A program made the translations under genes and the position numbers. The notes beneath the pieces are model-generated. The model saw nothing but the letters and a program-made list of their open reading frames with translations. It did no database searches and was not told the DNA's origin. A stretch of 64,000 nt of DNA from CAMYMQ01 sp963730305 (GTDB lineage: Bacteria > Pseudomonadota > Alphaproteobacteria > Bin65), in contig CAVSRB010000002.1 in the NCBI GenBank assembly GCA_963730305.1, positions 310,001 to 374,000 of the forward strand. Reading direction: 5' to 3'. Shown one piece after another: positions 51,989 to 61,443 of this stretch. Position 1 is the stretch's first letter; every line of letters starts with the position of its first letter.

Positions 51989-52603
51989 TCAGTCCTTGAG
52001 GCCGTCGAAGTAGGCGTTCTCCGGATCGGCGAAGACCCTGTTGGTGCGCGGATCCCACTTGTCGGCCGCGCGGCTCTTCGCGTCCGGATGGCGGTCCGCC
52101 TGGGCGACGATGCCCGGCTCGTCGTGGGTCAACAGGATCGTGCCGACGCCGGCCGCGACGATCAGCACGAACGAGACCGCGATCGCTGCGAAGATCGGCC
52201 GGAAAGTGCGGCGCGATTTGGCGCGCGGCGGCGCCGCCGCGGCACGGGCGGGTTGGCGGCGGCTCGAAATTTCGGCGGTGAAGGTGTTGGTCGCCCACAC
52301 ACGCACCGACTCGGGCACGGCGTAGGCCTGGGTCGGCCCGCTATGCAGGCCGGACTTGGCAGCGATCAGCGCGTCGAGCAGGGCCGAATCCTCGACCAGC
52401 CGGCGCTCGAAGGCGCTGCGCTCGGCCTCGGACAGCCGATTGTCAAGGAAGGCCGCGATCAGGCTCGCGCCGGCGCCGTCGATCCCCTCGTCGTGTGCGA
52501 CGGCCGTCTGCGCGTCGGTCTGCCAGGTTGCGCGGTAGCGCTCCCAGACCTCGCGGTCCTCTTTGGTTATGTAGTCTTCCCGTGTCACAAACTTCGTCCT
52601 CAT
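51989..52603 (-). CDS. Putative membrane anti-sigma factor
   Basis: 204 residues: a cytoplasmic N-terminal half with LIAAFLDNRLSEAERSAFER and LLDALIAAKSGLH (zinc-less anti-sigma-like helices), one membrane helix (IFAAIAVSFVLIVAAGVGTI), and a short periplasmic end. It is encoded 44 bases after the sigma factor gene in the same direction, the usual regulator arrangement. No HxxxCxxC motif is present, so it is not a ZAS-type anti-sigma. Function is inferred from architecture and position. Confidence 0.7.
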   Translation of the reverse strand: MRTKFVTREDYITKEDREVWERYRATWQTDAQTAVAHDEGIDGAGASLIAAFLDNRLSEAERSAFERRLVEDSALLDALIAAKSGLHSGPTQAYAVPESVRVWATNTFTAEISSRRQPARAAAAPPRAKSRRTFRPIFAAIAVSFVLIVAAGVGTILLTHDEPGIVAQADRHPDAKSRAADKWDPRTNRVFADPENAYFDGLKD

Positions 52604-52647
52604 CCCCTCCCCGGGTATACGCTTGGCCGCCGCCGATTATCCCTCGT

Positions 52648-53265
52648 TCATTCGATTTCGGCGGCGAAATAGCGGCGGAGCTTGACCAGGGCCTTGTGGT
52701 GCGTGCTGCGGACCGTCTGCGAGTCGATGCCGAGCAGCGCGGCCACCTCCTTGGCGTCCATGTCCTTGTCGTAGAGCAGCCGCAGCACCAGCGCCTGGCG
52801 CTCCGACAACAGGCCGTCCGGAATGCGGACCGGGTCCCGCATTTCCGGGTCGACGGCGTTGATCTCCTCGGGCAGATCGTCGATGGGGACGGTATTGGCG
52901 CGTTTGCGCCGCAGGTGATCGATGGTCGCGCTGCTGGCGATGACGCCCAGCCACGTCTTCAGCCCGGCGCGCGTCGAATCGAACTGGCGCAGCAGGCGCA
53001 TGTCGTTCTTGCACAGCCGCAGATAGACGTCCTGGGTGATATCGTGGCTGTCGTCGCTGTTGTAGCCGGACTTGCGCAGCGTGTTGATCACGGCGCCGAA
53101 GATCGCCGAGGAGAAGTTGTCGATGAACTCCTGCCATGCGTCGGCGCCACCGCCGATCAGGCGGATGACGAGGTCTGCGTCCTTCTTTCTCGGATGATCG
53201 GTCACCGCGGCTCCGTCAGACTTTCCACCTGCGGGCCTGCGCTTGAGAACGACCTGCTCTGTCAT
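52648..53265 (-). CDS. RNA polymerase sigma factor, ECF (sigma-70 family)
   Basis: 205 residues with region 2 (IFGAVINTLRKSGYNSDDSH, DITQDVYLRLCKNDMRLL, ASSATIDHLRRKRA) and region 4 (LSERQALVLRLLYDKDMDAK, EVAALLGIDSQTVRSTHHKA). The N-terminal 30 residues are a charged extension. It pairs with the membrane anti-sigma gene downstream. The upstream stretch has TTGACG (53335-53330) with TAGTCT at 16 bases on the minus strand, a possible promoter, but no GGAAC-type autoregulated site is obvious. Confidence 0.9.
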   Translation of the reverse strand: MTEQVVLKRRPAGGKSDGAAVTDHPRKKDADLVIRLIGGGADAWQEFIDNFSSAIFGAVINTLRKSGYNSDDSHDITQDVYLRLCKNDMRLLRQFDSTRAGLKTWLGVIASSATIDHLRRKRANTVPIDDLPEEINAVDPEMRDPVRIPDGLLSERQALVLRLLYDKDMDAKEVAALLGIDSQTVRSTHHKALVKLRRYFAAEIE

Positions 53266-53605
53266 GGTACCCCGCGGGTTGAAGCGTCGATGCCTCTCCC
53301 GTCAAGCAGACTAGCGACATTAATCTAAACGTCAAATGAACCAATTCAGGCGGCTCCGCCAACGCCGATCATGCGAAGTCAGTTTCGTGCCGCCCGCCGC
53401 CCTCGAATGCACGGACCGCCGCCGGGCGCCGCATGGCCGAGGCATTCCGATCCGAGTGGCATGCGGACGCACCGGTATCATCTGGCCCACCGATAGGCAA
53501 GACTGGCCGTCGGCCGCGGTCGGGGACCTCGGCGCTTGACGGGGGCGGGGTAACTCATTACTTGCCGGGCCTTGCGCCACCGATCCTTTCACCAAGAACG
53601 GCCCC
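53266..53605. other. Intergenic region between the sigma factor and terB genes
   Basis: 340 bases without a supportable gene. It carries the divergent promoters: TTGACG/TAGTCT on the minus strand near 53335-53308 and TTGACG (53536-53541) with TACTTG at 17 bases on the plus strand before the TerB gene. The middle (53345-53520) shows open frames in several phases but no conserved protein, no hairpin with a T-run and no tRNA-like fold. Confidence 0.4.
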
Positions 53606-54010
53606 ATGATCGATCATCACGCCGCCCTTATCTACACGATGGTGTTGGTTTCCGCCGCCGACCGCAACATGACCGACGCGGAGCTGCGGACGATCGGCGA
53701 GATCGTGCAATACCTGCCGATCTTCGGCGATTTCGACGACGAGCGCCTGCCGCAGGTCGCCAGTGACTGCGCGGCGCTGCTCGACGACGAGGACGGCCTC
53801 GACCGGACGCTCAAGGTGATCCGCGACGCGCTGCCCGCCCGGCTGTACGAGACGGCCTATGCGGTCGCCTGCGATGTCGCCGCCGCCGACGGCAAGGTCG
53901 GCCAGGAAGAGCTGCGCCTGCTCGAGATCATCCGATACGGGCTCGACCTCGACCGGCTGACCGCCGCCGCGATCGAGCGCGGGGCGCGGGCGCGCCACAC
54001 CGTCCTCTAG
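53606..54010 (+). CDS. TerB-family (tellurite resistance-like) protein
   Basis: A 134-residue all-helical protein. The paired acidic motifs are VSAADRNMTDAELRTIGEIV and AADGKVGQEELRLLEIIRYG, the two-fold metal-binding pattern of TerB. TerB domains are thought to sense metal ions or link membrane and stress responses. It is single-domain, without signal or membrane helix. The start ATG 53606 is followed by IDHHAALIYTMVLV. Confidence 0.87.
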   Translation: MIDHHAALIYTMVLVSAADRNMTDAELRTIGEIVQYLPIFGDFDDERLPQVASDCAALLDDEDGLDRTLKVIRDALPARLYETAYAVACDVAAADGKVGQEELRLLEIIRYGLDLDRLTAAAIERGARARHTVL

Positions 54011-54062
54011 ACCGCGCGCCATATCGCCCTTCCGGGGGATCGGTCCGCGGGCCGGATCCGCA

Positions 54063-54245
54063 CTACTTCTTGAAGACGGACTCGGCGGTCGAGCGGTGGT
54101 CCTGCTTGGCGTCGATCATCGCCTGAACGCGCGCGATCTCGGCTTCGAGATCGGCGATATACTCCGCCAGCTCGCCGACCGACATGCGGTCGAGGTTCGG
54201 AGGAGTCGCGATCGTCGGGCGTGGTTCGAGATCGTCGGTGTCCAT
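54063..54245 (-). CDS. DUF1192 family protein
   Basis: 60 residues: PNLDRMSVGELAEYIADLEA then EIARVQAMIDAKQDHRSTAE and VFKK, the whole short DUF1192 pattern. It is a small alphaproteobacterial coiled-coil protein of unknown function. It is convergent with TerB and divergent from trcR. Confidence 0.87.
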   Translation of the reverse strand: MDTDDLEPRPTIATPPNLDRMSVGELAEYIADLEAEIARVQAMIDAKQDHRSTAESVFKK

Positions 54246-54450
54246 GCGCTTCGCCCCTTTTTCCGCCGGTGACGCCGGTCGGAAACAATAGCGCCAACCG
54301 GCCCGTCGGCGGAACCCGCCGCGTTCGGCGATCGGGGCGGTTTCCAACTGGACGCCCGGACCCCGGACCTTATATGAAGGGCAACGAATACGACGAATTC
54401 CGGCACGCGGCGGGCGCGTTTCGCCCCGCCGGCCAAGCCGAGGAGGTTCC

Positions 54451-55047
54451 ATGACAACGCCGTTGATGCCGAAGGCGACCGCCGTCTGGTTGGTCGAGAA
54501 TACCGCGCTGACCTTCCAGCAGATCGCGGAGTTTTGCGGGTTGCACGAGCTGGAAGTCCAGGCGATCGCCGACGAGGAGATCGTGTCGGGCATGTCCGGT
54601 CTCGACCCCATCCTCAACGGTCAGCTGACCAAAGAAGAGATCGACCGCTGCCAGGCGGATTCGCAGGCGCGCCTGAAACTGAAGGTGGCCGACATCCCGC
54701 TGCCCGTGCAGCGCGCCAAGGGCGCCCGGTACACCCCGATCGCCAAGCGGCAGGACAAGCCGGACGGCATCGCCTGGCTGGTCAAATACCACCCCGAACT
54801 GACCGACGCGCAGATCAGCAAGTTGCTCGGCACCACCAAGTCGACGATCGCTGCGGTCCGCGACCGGACCCACTGGAACACCAGCAACATCCGGGCGCGC
54901 GAGCCGGTCGATCTCGGGTTGTGCACCTACACCGACCTCCACGCCGCCGTCGAGAAGGCGCGGGCGCGCCTGAAGAAGGAAGGCAAGGAGATCGAGGTTC
55001 CCGAAGTCCCGGAGACGCCCGAGCTGACCCCGACCGACGCGGGCTGA
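54451..55047 (+). CDS. trcR: Cell-cycle transcriptional regulator TrcR (DUF1013)
   Basis: 198 residues with PLMPKATAVWLVENTALTFQ, AEFCGLHELEVQAIADEEIV and HPELTDAQISKLLGTTKSTI followed by AVRDRTHWNTSNI. The last part is the family's second HTH-like segment. DUF1013 proteins act with RNA polymerase sigma-70 at cell-cycle promoters in Caulobacter-type bacteria. Almost universal in alphaproteobacteria. The C-terminal 25 residues are Pro/Glu-rich. Confidence 0.92.
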   Translation: MTTPLMPKATAVWLVENTALTFQQIAEFCGLHELEVQAIADEEIVSGMSGLDPILNGQLTKEEIDRCQADSQARLKLKVADIPLPVQRAKGARYTPIAKRQDKPDGIAWLVKYHPELTDAQISKLLGTTKSTIAAVRDRTHWNTSNIRAREPVDLGLCTYTDLHAAVEKARARLKKEGKEIEVPEVPETPELTPTDAG

Positions 55048-55059
55048 TCGCCCGGCCGG

Positions 55060-56964
55060 CTACTCCGGTTTGGCGTAGCCGGCGCCGCTCAGCGCCTCGG
55101 TGATCTCGCCCAGGATGGCGGGATCGTCGATCGTCGCCGGCATCTTCCAGTCTTCCTTGTCGGCGATCTTCTGCATCGTGCCGCGCAGGATCTTGCCCGA
55201 GCGCGTCTTGGGCAGGCGGTCGACGACCATTGCGGTCTTGAAGGCGGCGACCGGGCCGATGCGGTCGCGCACCATCTGCACCGTCTCCGCCACGATCTCG
55301 TCGTGCGGCCGGTCGCAGCCGGCGTTGAGGACGAGGAAGCCGACCGGGACCTGGCCCTTGAGCTGGTCGGCGACCCCGATCACGGCGCATTCCGCCACGT
55401 CGGGGTGATCGGCGAGCACTTCCTCCATCGCCCCGGTCGACAGGCGGTGGCCGGCCACGTTGATGACGTCGTCGGTCCGGGTCATGACGTAGACGTAGCC
55501 GTCCTCGTCGATGTAGCCGGCGTCGCCGGTCTTGTAGTAGCCGGGGAACTCGGCGAGGTAGGCGCTGACGAAGCGTTGCTCCGCGTTCCACAGGGTCGGC
55601 GCCGCACCCGGCGGCAGCGGCAGCTTCGCCGCCAGCGCCCCGATCGCACCCGGCGCGGCCGGCTCGCCATGCTCGTCCAGCACGTCGAGCGACCAGCCGG
55701 GCATCGGCCGGGTCGGCGAGCCGTAGCGCACCGGCAGCGGCTCGATGCCCATCGGATTGGCGCAGATCGCCCAGCCGGTCTCGGTCTGCCACCAGTGGTC
55801 GATCACCGGGACGTTCAGGTGCTTCTCGGCCCATTGCAGCGTGTCGGGGTCGGCCCGCTCGCCGGCGAGGAACAGCGTGCGGAAGCCCGACATGTCGTAG
55901 TCGCCGATCAGCTTGCCGTCGGGGTCCTGCTGCTTGATCGCCCGGAACGCGGTCGGCGCGGTGAACAGCGCCTTGACGTCGTGCTCGGCGATGACCCGCC
56001 AGAACACGCCGGCGTCCGGCGTCCCCACCGGCTTGCCCTCGAACAGGATCGTGGTGTTGCCGTGCAGCAGCGGGGCATAGACGATGTAGGAATGGCCGAC
56101 GACCCAGCCGACGTCGGACGCCGCCCAATAGACCTCGCCCGGCTCGACGCCGTAGATGTTCTTCATCGACCAGTGCAGCGCGACCATGTGGCCGCCGTTG
56201 TCGCGGACGATGCCCTTGGGCTGGCCGGTCGTGCCCGACGTGTAGAGGATGTAGAGCGGATCGGTCGCCGCCACCGAGACGCAGCCGTGCGGCTGCGCGC
56301 TCGCGACCGCGTCCTCCCAGTCGACGTCGCGGCCGGGTACCAGGGTCGCCGTCTCCGCCTCGCGCTGGAGAATGACGCAATGGTCGGGCTTGTGGCTGGA
56401 CTGCTCGATCGCGCCGTCGAGCAGCGGCTTGTAGGCGACGACCCGGCCCGGCTCGATGCCGCACGAGGCCGACACGATCACCTTGGGCTTGGCGTCGTCG
56501 ATGCGCACGGCGAGCTCGTGGGCCGCGAAGCCGCCGAACACGACCGAGTGGATCGCGCCGAGGCGCGCCACGGCGAGCATGGCGATCGCCGCCTCGGGCA
56601 CCATCGGCATGTAGATGATGACCCGGTCGCCCTTGCCGACGCCCATTCCGGCGAGCGCCCCGGCGAAGGCGGCGGTGGCGTCGCGCAGCTCGCGATAGGT
56701 GAACGTGCGCTGGGTGCCGGTGATCGGGCTGTCGTAGATCAGCGCGAGCTGGTCCGCGCGTCCGCCGTCGACGTGGCGGTCGAGCGCGTTGTAGCAGGTG
56801 TTGCAGGCCGCGCCGGTGAACCAGCGATAGAACGGCTTGTTGGAATCGTCGAGGACGCGGTCCCAGCTCCGGTCCCAGTCGAGGGCTTCGGCCGCTTCGC
56901 CCCAGAAGCCTTCAGGGTCCTTCAGCGACTGCGTGTAAATGGCATCGTAGCGGCGGCTCATCAT
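55060..56964 (-). CDS. prpE: Propionyl-CoA (acyl-CoA) synthetase
   Basis: A 634-residue AMP-forming ligase of the acetyl/propionyl-CoA type. The P-loop is ILYTSGTTGQPKGIVRDNGG, then VIDHWWQTETGWAICANPMG, the hinge VYVMTRTDDVINVAGHRL, and the C-terminal acetylatable Lys in RLPKTRSGKILRGTM. The N-terminus YDAIYTQSLKDPEGFWGEAA fits PrpE. It converts propionate to propionyl-CoA. Two adjacent ATGs (56964, 56961) follow GGGGGAGG, and either may start. It diverges from another AMP ligase. Confidence 0.93.
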   Translation of the reverse strand: MMSRRYDAIYTQSLKDPEGFWGEAAEALDWDRSWDRVLDDSNKPFYRWFTGAACNTCYNALDRHVDGGRADQLALIYDSPITGTQRTFTYRELRDATAAFAGALAGMGVGKGDRVIIYMPMVPEAAIAMLAVARLGAIHSVVFGGFAAHELAVRIDDAKPKVIVSASCGIEPGRVVAYKPLLDGAIEQSSHKPDHCVILQREAETATLVPGRDVDWEDAVASAQPHGCVSVAATDPLYILYTSGTTGQPKGIVRDNGGHMVALHWSMKNIYGVEPGEVYWAASDVGWVVGHSYIVYAPLLHGNTTILFEGKPVGTPDAGVFWRVIAEHDVKALFTAPTAFRAIKQQDPDGKLIGDYDMSGFRTLFLAGERADPDTLQWAEKHLNVPVIDHWWQTETGWAICANPMGIEPLPVRYGSPTRPMPGWSLDVLDEHGEPAAPGAIGALAAKLPLPPGAAPTLWNAEQRFVSAYLAEFPGYYKTGDAGYIDEDGYVYVMTRTDDVINVAGHRLSTGAMEEVLADHPDVAECAVIGVADQLKGQVPVGFLVLNAGCDRPHDEIVAETVQMVRDRIGPVAAFKTAMVVDRLPKTRSGKILRGTMQKIADKEDWKMPATIDDPAILGEITEALSGAGYAKPE

Positions 56965-57106
56965 CCTCCCCCGACCGTTCGTTTCGGCCAAATCGCGAAC
57001 CCAGAATTTAGCGCGTTGCGCCGACGCGCGGCTATACGCACATTGTCGCCCGGAGGCACGCGCGATCCGCGGCAAGGATCGCGACGAATCGGAAGGGAGC
57101 GCCGCC

Positions 57107-58739
57107 ATGAGCGCAACAGGTATCTTTGACGAAGGTCTCGGCCAGGTCGCCGCCAACTACGCGCCGCTGTCGCCCTTGCCCCTGATCGAGCGGGCGGCGA
57201 CCGTCTTTCCCGACCAGCTCTCCATCATCCACGGGCCACGACGCTACCGCTGGGCCGAGACCTATGCCCGCGCCCGGCGGCTCGCCGGGGCGCTGGCCGC
57301 CCGCGGCATCGGCAAGGGCGATACGGTGGCGGCGATGCTGCCCAACATCCCCGAGATGTACGAAGCCCATTTCGGCGTGCCGATGGTTGGCGCGGTCCTC
57401 AACGCGCTCAACACACGGCTCGACGCGGCGACGATCGCCTTCATCCTCGGCCACGGCGAGGCGAAGCTGCTGCTGACCGATGCCGAATTTGCGCCGGTGA
57501 TGCGCGAGGCGCTGGGCCAGCTCGACCGCAAGATCACGGTGATCGATATCCTCGACCCGGTCTTCGACGGCGAGTCCCACCCGGCTCGGCGAAAAGGATT
57601 ACGAGGCCTTCCTCGAAGAGGGCTCGCCGGACTTCGCGTGGCGGATGCCCGACGACGAGTGGGACGCGATTTCGCTCAACTACACCTCGGGGACGACCGG
57701 GAACCCCAAGGGCGTCGTCTATTCGCACCGCGGCGCCTATCTGGGCGCGGTCGGCAATCCCCTGGTCTGGTCGATGCCGCAGAACCCGATCTATCTCTGG
57801 ACCCTGCCGATGTTCCACTGCAACGGCTGGACCTTCCCCTGGGCGATCGCCGCCGTCGCGGGCACCAACGTCTGCCTGCGCCGGGTCGAGGCCGGGGCGA
57901 TATACGACGCCATCGCCGATCACGGCGTTACGCACTTGTGCGGCGCACCGATCGTGATGGGCCTGATCATCAACGCTTCGGACGCCGATCGCCGGTCCTT
58001 CGCCCACAAGGTCGAGATCATGACCGCGGCCGCGCCGCCGCCGCCCGCCGTGCTCGAGCGGATCGAGCGGATGGGCTTCCGCGTCACCCACGTCTACGGC
58101 CTGACCGAGGTCTACGGCCCGGCGACGATCTGCGCCTGGCACGACGAGTGGAACGACCAGGACGCCGAGGCGCAGGCGCGCCTGAAGTCGCGCCAGGGCG
58201 TGCGCTACCCGGTGCTCGAAGGACTGATGGTGGCCGACCCGGACACGCTCGAACCGGTGCCGCAGGACGGAACGACGATGGGCGAGGTGTTCATGCGCGG
58301 CAACCTGGTGATGAAGGGCTATCTCAAGAACCCGGATGCCACCGACAAGGCGTTCGCCGGCGGCTGGTTCCACACCGGCGACCTCGGCGTCTGGCACCCC
58401 GACGGTTATATCGAGCTCAAGGACCGCTCGAAGGACATCATCATCTCCGGCGGGGAGAACATCTCGACGATCGAGGTCGAGGGCATGCTCTACAAGCATC
58501 CCGCGGTGCTGGAGGCGGCCGTGGTCGCTCGGCCCGACGAGAAATGGGGCGAAACGCCCTGTGCTTTCGTGACCCTGCGGGAGGGCGCGCAGGCGACCGA
58601 GGCCGAGATCATCGCCTTCTGCCGCGAGCATCTCGCCCATTTCAAGTGCCCGAAATCGGTCGTCTTCTGCGAATTGCCGAAGACGTCGACGGGCAAGATC
58701 CAGAAGTTCAAGCTGAGGGATCAGGCAGCCGGCCTGTAA
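57107..58739 (+). CDS. AMP-forming fatty/acyl-CoA ligase (DmdB/AlkK-like), one frameshift
   Basis: About 543 residues after removing one extra G near 57583. Before the break: PLIERAATVFPDQLSIIHG and MLPNIPEMYEAHFGVPMVGA. After it: EWDAISLNYTSGTTGNPKGV (P-loop), VYGLTEVYGPATICAWHDEW, GWFHTGDLGVWHPDGYIELK and KSVVFCELPKTSTGKIQKFK. The type matches medium-chain or methylmercaptopropionate-CoA ligases; the substrate is unresolved. It is divergent from prpE with 142 bp between. Confidence 0.88.
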
Positions 58740-58934
58740 CGGCCCGTAGCGGATCGACCTCGGGCGCCGCCAGTTCGCAAGGCGGATTTCGCCGCCCATA
58801 TCGGGCCGAAACGAGATGCAACTACACCACCCTCCGCCTCTGGCTTGCGCAAAGGCGCCTGGGGAGTTTTGGTGGCAGCGCCCTGGAAGCGGGCGCTTGG
58901 CGCCGGGGCTTGGCCCCGGCCGGAGCGTCGATGC

Positions 58935-59102
58935 CTAATGGTGCTCCAGCGTGGTGATTTGGTCTTTGATTCGCAGCTTCTCGCGCTTCCACTCGGACAC
59001 CGCGTCCAGGTCAGGGAGCGGGCGAGCGGCCTCTTCCTCGATCTGCGATTCGAGCGCGGCATGGCGCTCCTTCAAAGATTCGATCCGCTGGTCTGTCGAC
59101 AC
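58935..59102 (-). CDS. DUF465 (YdcH-like) small protein
   Basis: 55 residues from GTG 59102 (GAGGAGG site upstream): STDQRIESLKERHAALESQI and EWKREKLRIKDQITTLEHH, the standard two-helix DUF465 pattern. Function unknown. Before it, 58740-58934 has no gene; a perfect hairpin CCGGGGC-TTG-GCCCCGG lies at 58903-58919. Confidence 0.87.
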   Translation of the reverse strand: MSTDQRIESLKERHAALESQIEEEAARPLPDLDAVSEWKREKLRIKDQITTLEHH

Positions 59103-59197
59103 GCGTCTGCCTCCTCTAGATCGTCCGTAACCAATACTTGCCCGGACACCATAATGTAGCAATTCGGAGGCCGATTTTCCAGAGCCGGGCATGCGAC

Positions 59198-59716
59198 TCA
59201 GCGCAGCGCGGCGGCCGTGTCGAGCAGCAGCGCGATGTCCGCCCGGTCCGTATCGGCGAGGTCGGCGCATAGCAATGCAAAGTACGCGGCGACGTTCGCC
59301 GCGGCGGCGTCACGGTCGCCGGCGGCCGTCGCCCGTCCCTCCGAGGGCGCGTCGTCGACGCCTGCGACGAGGGTGAGCTGTTCGATGTGTTCGGCGTCGA
59401 TCTCGATCTTCTGGATGCGGGCGCGCAAGTCCTGGGCCAGCGCCGGGTCGGCCGGTCCGACCGGATCCTTCAGGCGCCGGCGCAGGGCCCGCAGGTGGCG
59501 GACGACGACCTCGTGCCATTCCGCGACGGCGCGCAGCCTGTCGTCCATCGCCGTGGCCTCGATCGGGCCGCGGGTCAGGCCGTGCCAGACGCAGAAGAAC
59601 ATCACGTTGACGTCGATACCGTGGCGCTCCTGCAGGCGCAGGCAGGCGGGGGCGACCCCTTCGGTGCCGTACAGGGCGAGCGAGAAATCCCAGAAAGGCG
59701 ACGGCGGAAACTCCAC
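59198..59716 (-). CDS. TIGR02444 family protein
   Basis: About 172 residues from GTG 59716 (alternative ATG 59779). PPSPFWDFSLALYGTEGVAP, CLRLQERHGIDVNVMFFCVW and MDDRLRAVAEWHEVVVRHLR match this helical family of unknown function. The C-terminus is Ala-rich. It lies between two DUF465 genes, on the strand opposite to the second. Confidence 0.85.
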   Translation of the reverse strand: MEFPPSPFWDFSLALYGTEGVAPACLRLQERHGIDVNVMFFCVWHGLTRGPIEATAMDDRLRAVAEWHEVVVRHLRALRRRLKDPVGPADPALAQDLRARIQKIEIDAEHIEQLTLVAGVDDAPSEGRATAAGDRDAAAANVAAYFALLCADLADTDRADIALLLDTAAALR

Positions 59717-59832
59717 GGACGAAACTCCAGCATGGCGGCGGGCGGCGATGCGACATCGCGCGCATGGGCGCATCCACAATTTTTGCGCATTTGGATATAG
59801 TCAAGACTGAACTGATCCCGGCGAGCCCATCC

Positions 59833-60042
59833 GTGACCGACGACGACGATACCGAAGAGATTGAGCGTAAACTCGAGGAGTTGCGCATGGAGCATCGCGA
59901 CCTCGACGACGTCATCGCCCGGGTCACCGAGGAAGCGCCGTTCGATCAGTTGCGGGTGCAGCGCCTGAAGAAGCGAAAGCTAAAGCTGAAGGATCAGATC
60001 GCCCGCCTGGAAAACGAGCTCCTGCCTGACATCATTGCGTGA
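59833..60042 (+). CDS. Second DUF465 (YdcH-like) small protein
   Basis: 69 residues from GTG 59833: DDTEEIERKLEELRMEHRDL, then QRLKKRKLKLKDQIARLENE. This is the same family as the gene at 58935-59102 but with a longer acidic start. An upstream ATG at 59764 would add 23 residues. Its end overlaps the convergent GGDEF gene by 11 bases. Confidence 0.85.
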   Translation: MTDDDDTEEIERKLEELRMEHRDLDDVIARVTEEAPFDQLRVQRLKKRKLKLKDQIARLENELLPDIIA

Positions 60043-60790
60043 ACGACGCGGCGGCGGACCGGCGCCGACGCCCGTTCTTCTTGTCGACGTACATCGACTG
60101 GTCGGCGGTGAACAGGGCGGTATGGGCATCGTCGCCCGGCTGGATCGTGTGCACGCCGAACGCCGCGTGCAGGGTGACGCGGTCGCCTTCCCAGGCCAAC
60201 GGGGCTTCGCTGATCGCCTTGCCGAGCTCGGACACCTTCTGCCAGGCGGTGGCGTTGTCGGTCTGGACCAGGATGATGGCGAATTCGTCGCCGCCGAGCC
60301 GGCCGACGACGTCGGACTGGCGGACCTGGCGGTTCAGCACGTCGACGACATGGGTCAGCGCCGCGTCGCCGGCGCTGTGGCCGAGCGCGTCGTTGATCTG
60401 CTTCATGCCGTTGATGTCGATGTAGACGACGCTGTTGATGGTGTCGTAGCGCTCACCAAACGCAATCGTGCGCGAGAGCTGGCGCATGAAGGCGCGGCGG
60501 TTGAAGGCCGGCACCAGCGAATCCATGTCGGCCAGGTTCTCCAGATGGGCGATCTGGCGGTAGGCCTCGGCCAGGGCGTGGCGCAGATATTCGATCTCGT
60601 CGGACAGGGCGGCGACGGCCCGGCGGCTGTCGGACGGCAGGCGACGGTCGCCGCGCAGCAACTGGCTCGCCGGCTCGCTCAGCCCGTCTAGCGCCGGGCT
60701 CGGCGTCTTGCGCACCATCGCCGGCGGCTCGGGCGCGACGCGCGCTACACGCTTTTGTTCCCGCGCGTCGACCGCGCTCGGTTTGGTCAT
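60032..60790 (-). CDS. Diguanylate cyclase (GGDEF)
   Basis: 252 residues. After a disordered N-terminal part and a coiled-coil (SDEIEYLRHALAEAYRQIAH) comes the GGDEF domain: FNRRAFMRQLSRTI, INGMKQINDALGHSAGDAAL, GRLGGDEFAIILVQTDNA. The intact GGDEF and a RQSD motif five residues before it (I-site RxxD) predict an active, product-inhibited cyclase making c-di-GMP. No sensor or membrane domain is present. The start is the ATG at 60790 (MTKPSAVD). Confidence 0.93.
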   Translation of the reverse strand: MTKPSAVDAREQKRVARVAPEPPAMVRKTPSPALDGLSEPASQLLRGDRRLPSDSRRAVAALSDEIEYLRHALAEAYRQIAHLENLADMDSLVPAFNRRAFMRQLSRTIAFGERYDTINSVVYIDINGMKQINDALGHSAGDAALTHVVDVLNRQVRQSDVVGRLGGDEFAIILVQTDNATAWQKVSELGKAISEAPLAWEGDRVTLHAAFGVHTIQPGDDAHTALFTADQSMYVDKKNGRRRRSAAASFTQ

Positions 60791-60954
60791 ATGCTGGTCT
60801 CGTCGGCTACGGGTGCACCGCCCTCGGCACGCCAACGCTAGGGGAGAATGACCAATAATCCGTTAACGGCCGGGGCGATCGCCGCCTTGTGACCGGGCAC
60901 GGAGCCCCTATAATCCGCGCCTCTCGAACGCGTCAGGAAAACGGCCCGCATTTC

Positions 60955-61443
60955 ATGTCCGATTCGCCGCCATTGGTCGCCATCGTGATGGGAAGCCAGT
61001 CCGACTGGGAGACGATGAAGGAAGCCGCCGACGTGCTGGCCGCGCTGGGCGTCGTGTGCGACGTGCGGATCGTTTCGGCGCACCGCACGCCCAAGCGGCT
61101 CTACGCCTTCGCCGAGGGCGCGCGCGGACAGGGTTACAAAGCCATTATCGCCGGCGCCGGCGGGGCGGCGCACCTGCCGGGGATGATCGCCGCGCTGACC
61201 TCGGTGCCGGTGCTCGGCGTGCCGGTCGAATCGAAGGCGCTCAAGGGCATGGATTCGCTGCTGTCGATCGTCCAGATGCCCGGCGGCGTCCCGGTCGGCA
61301 CGCTCGCGATCGGCAAGGCCGGCGCCAAGAATGCCGGCTTGTTGGCCGCGGCGATCCTGGCCAACGACGATCCGGCGCTGCGCGATACGCTCGACGCCTG
61401 GCGGGCCGCGCAGACCGACGCCGTCGCCGACCGGCCGTCGTGA
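60955..61443 (+). CDS. purE: N5-carboxyaminoimidazole ribonucleotide mutase
   Basis: 162 residues with IVMGSQSDWETMKEAADVL, VSAHRTPKRLYAFAEGARGQ and AGAGGAAHLPGMIAALTSVP, the class I PurE motifs including the active-site Ser/His region. It converts N5-CAIR to CAIR in purine synthesis. Its stop overlaps the purK GTG start, so purEK are coupled. Confidence 0.97.
   Translation: MSDSPPLVAIVMGSQSDWETMKEAADVLAALGVVCDVRIVSAHRTPKRLYAFAEGARGQGYKAIIAGAGGAAHLPGMIAALTSVPVLGVPVESKALKGMDSLLSIVQMPGGVPVGTLAIGKAGAKNAGLLAAAILANDDPALRDTLDAWRAAQTDAVADRPS

Noticed and set aside
53336..53539. Small open frame in the gap before terB
   Set aside because: No ribosome-binding site, no conserved pattern and atypical codon use; treated as intergenic.
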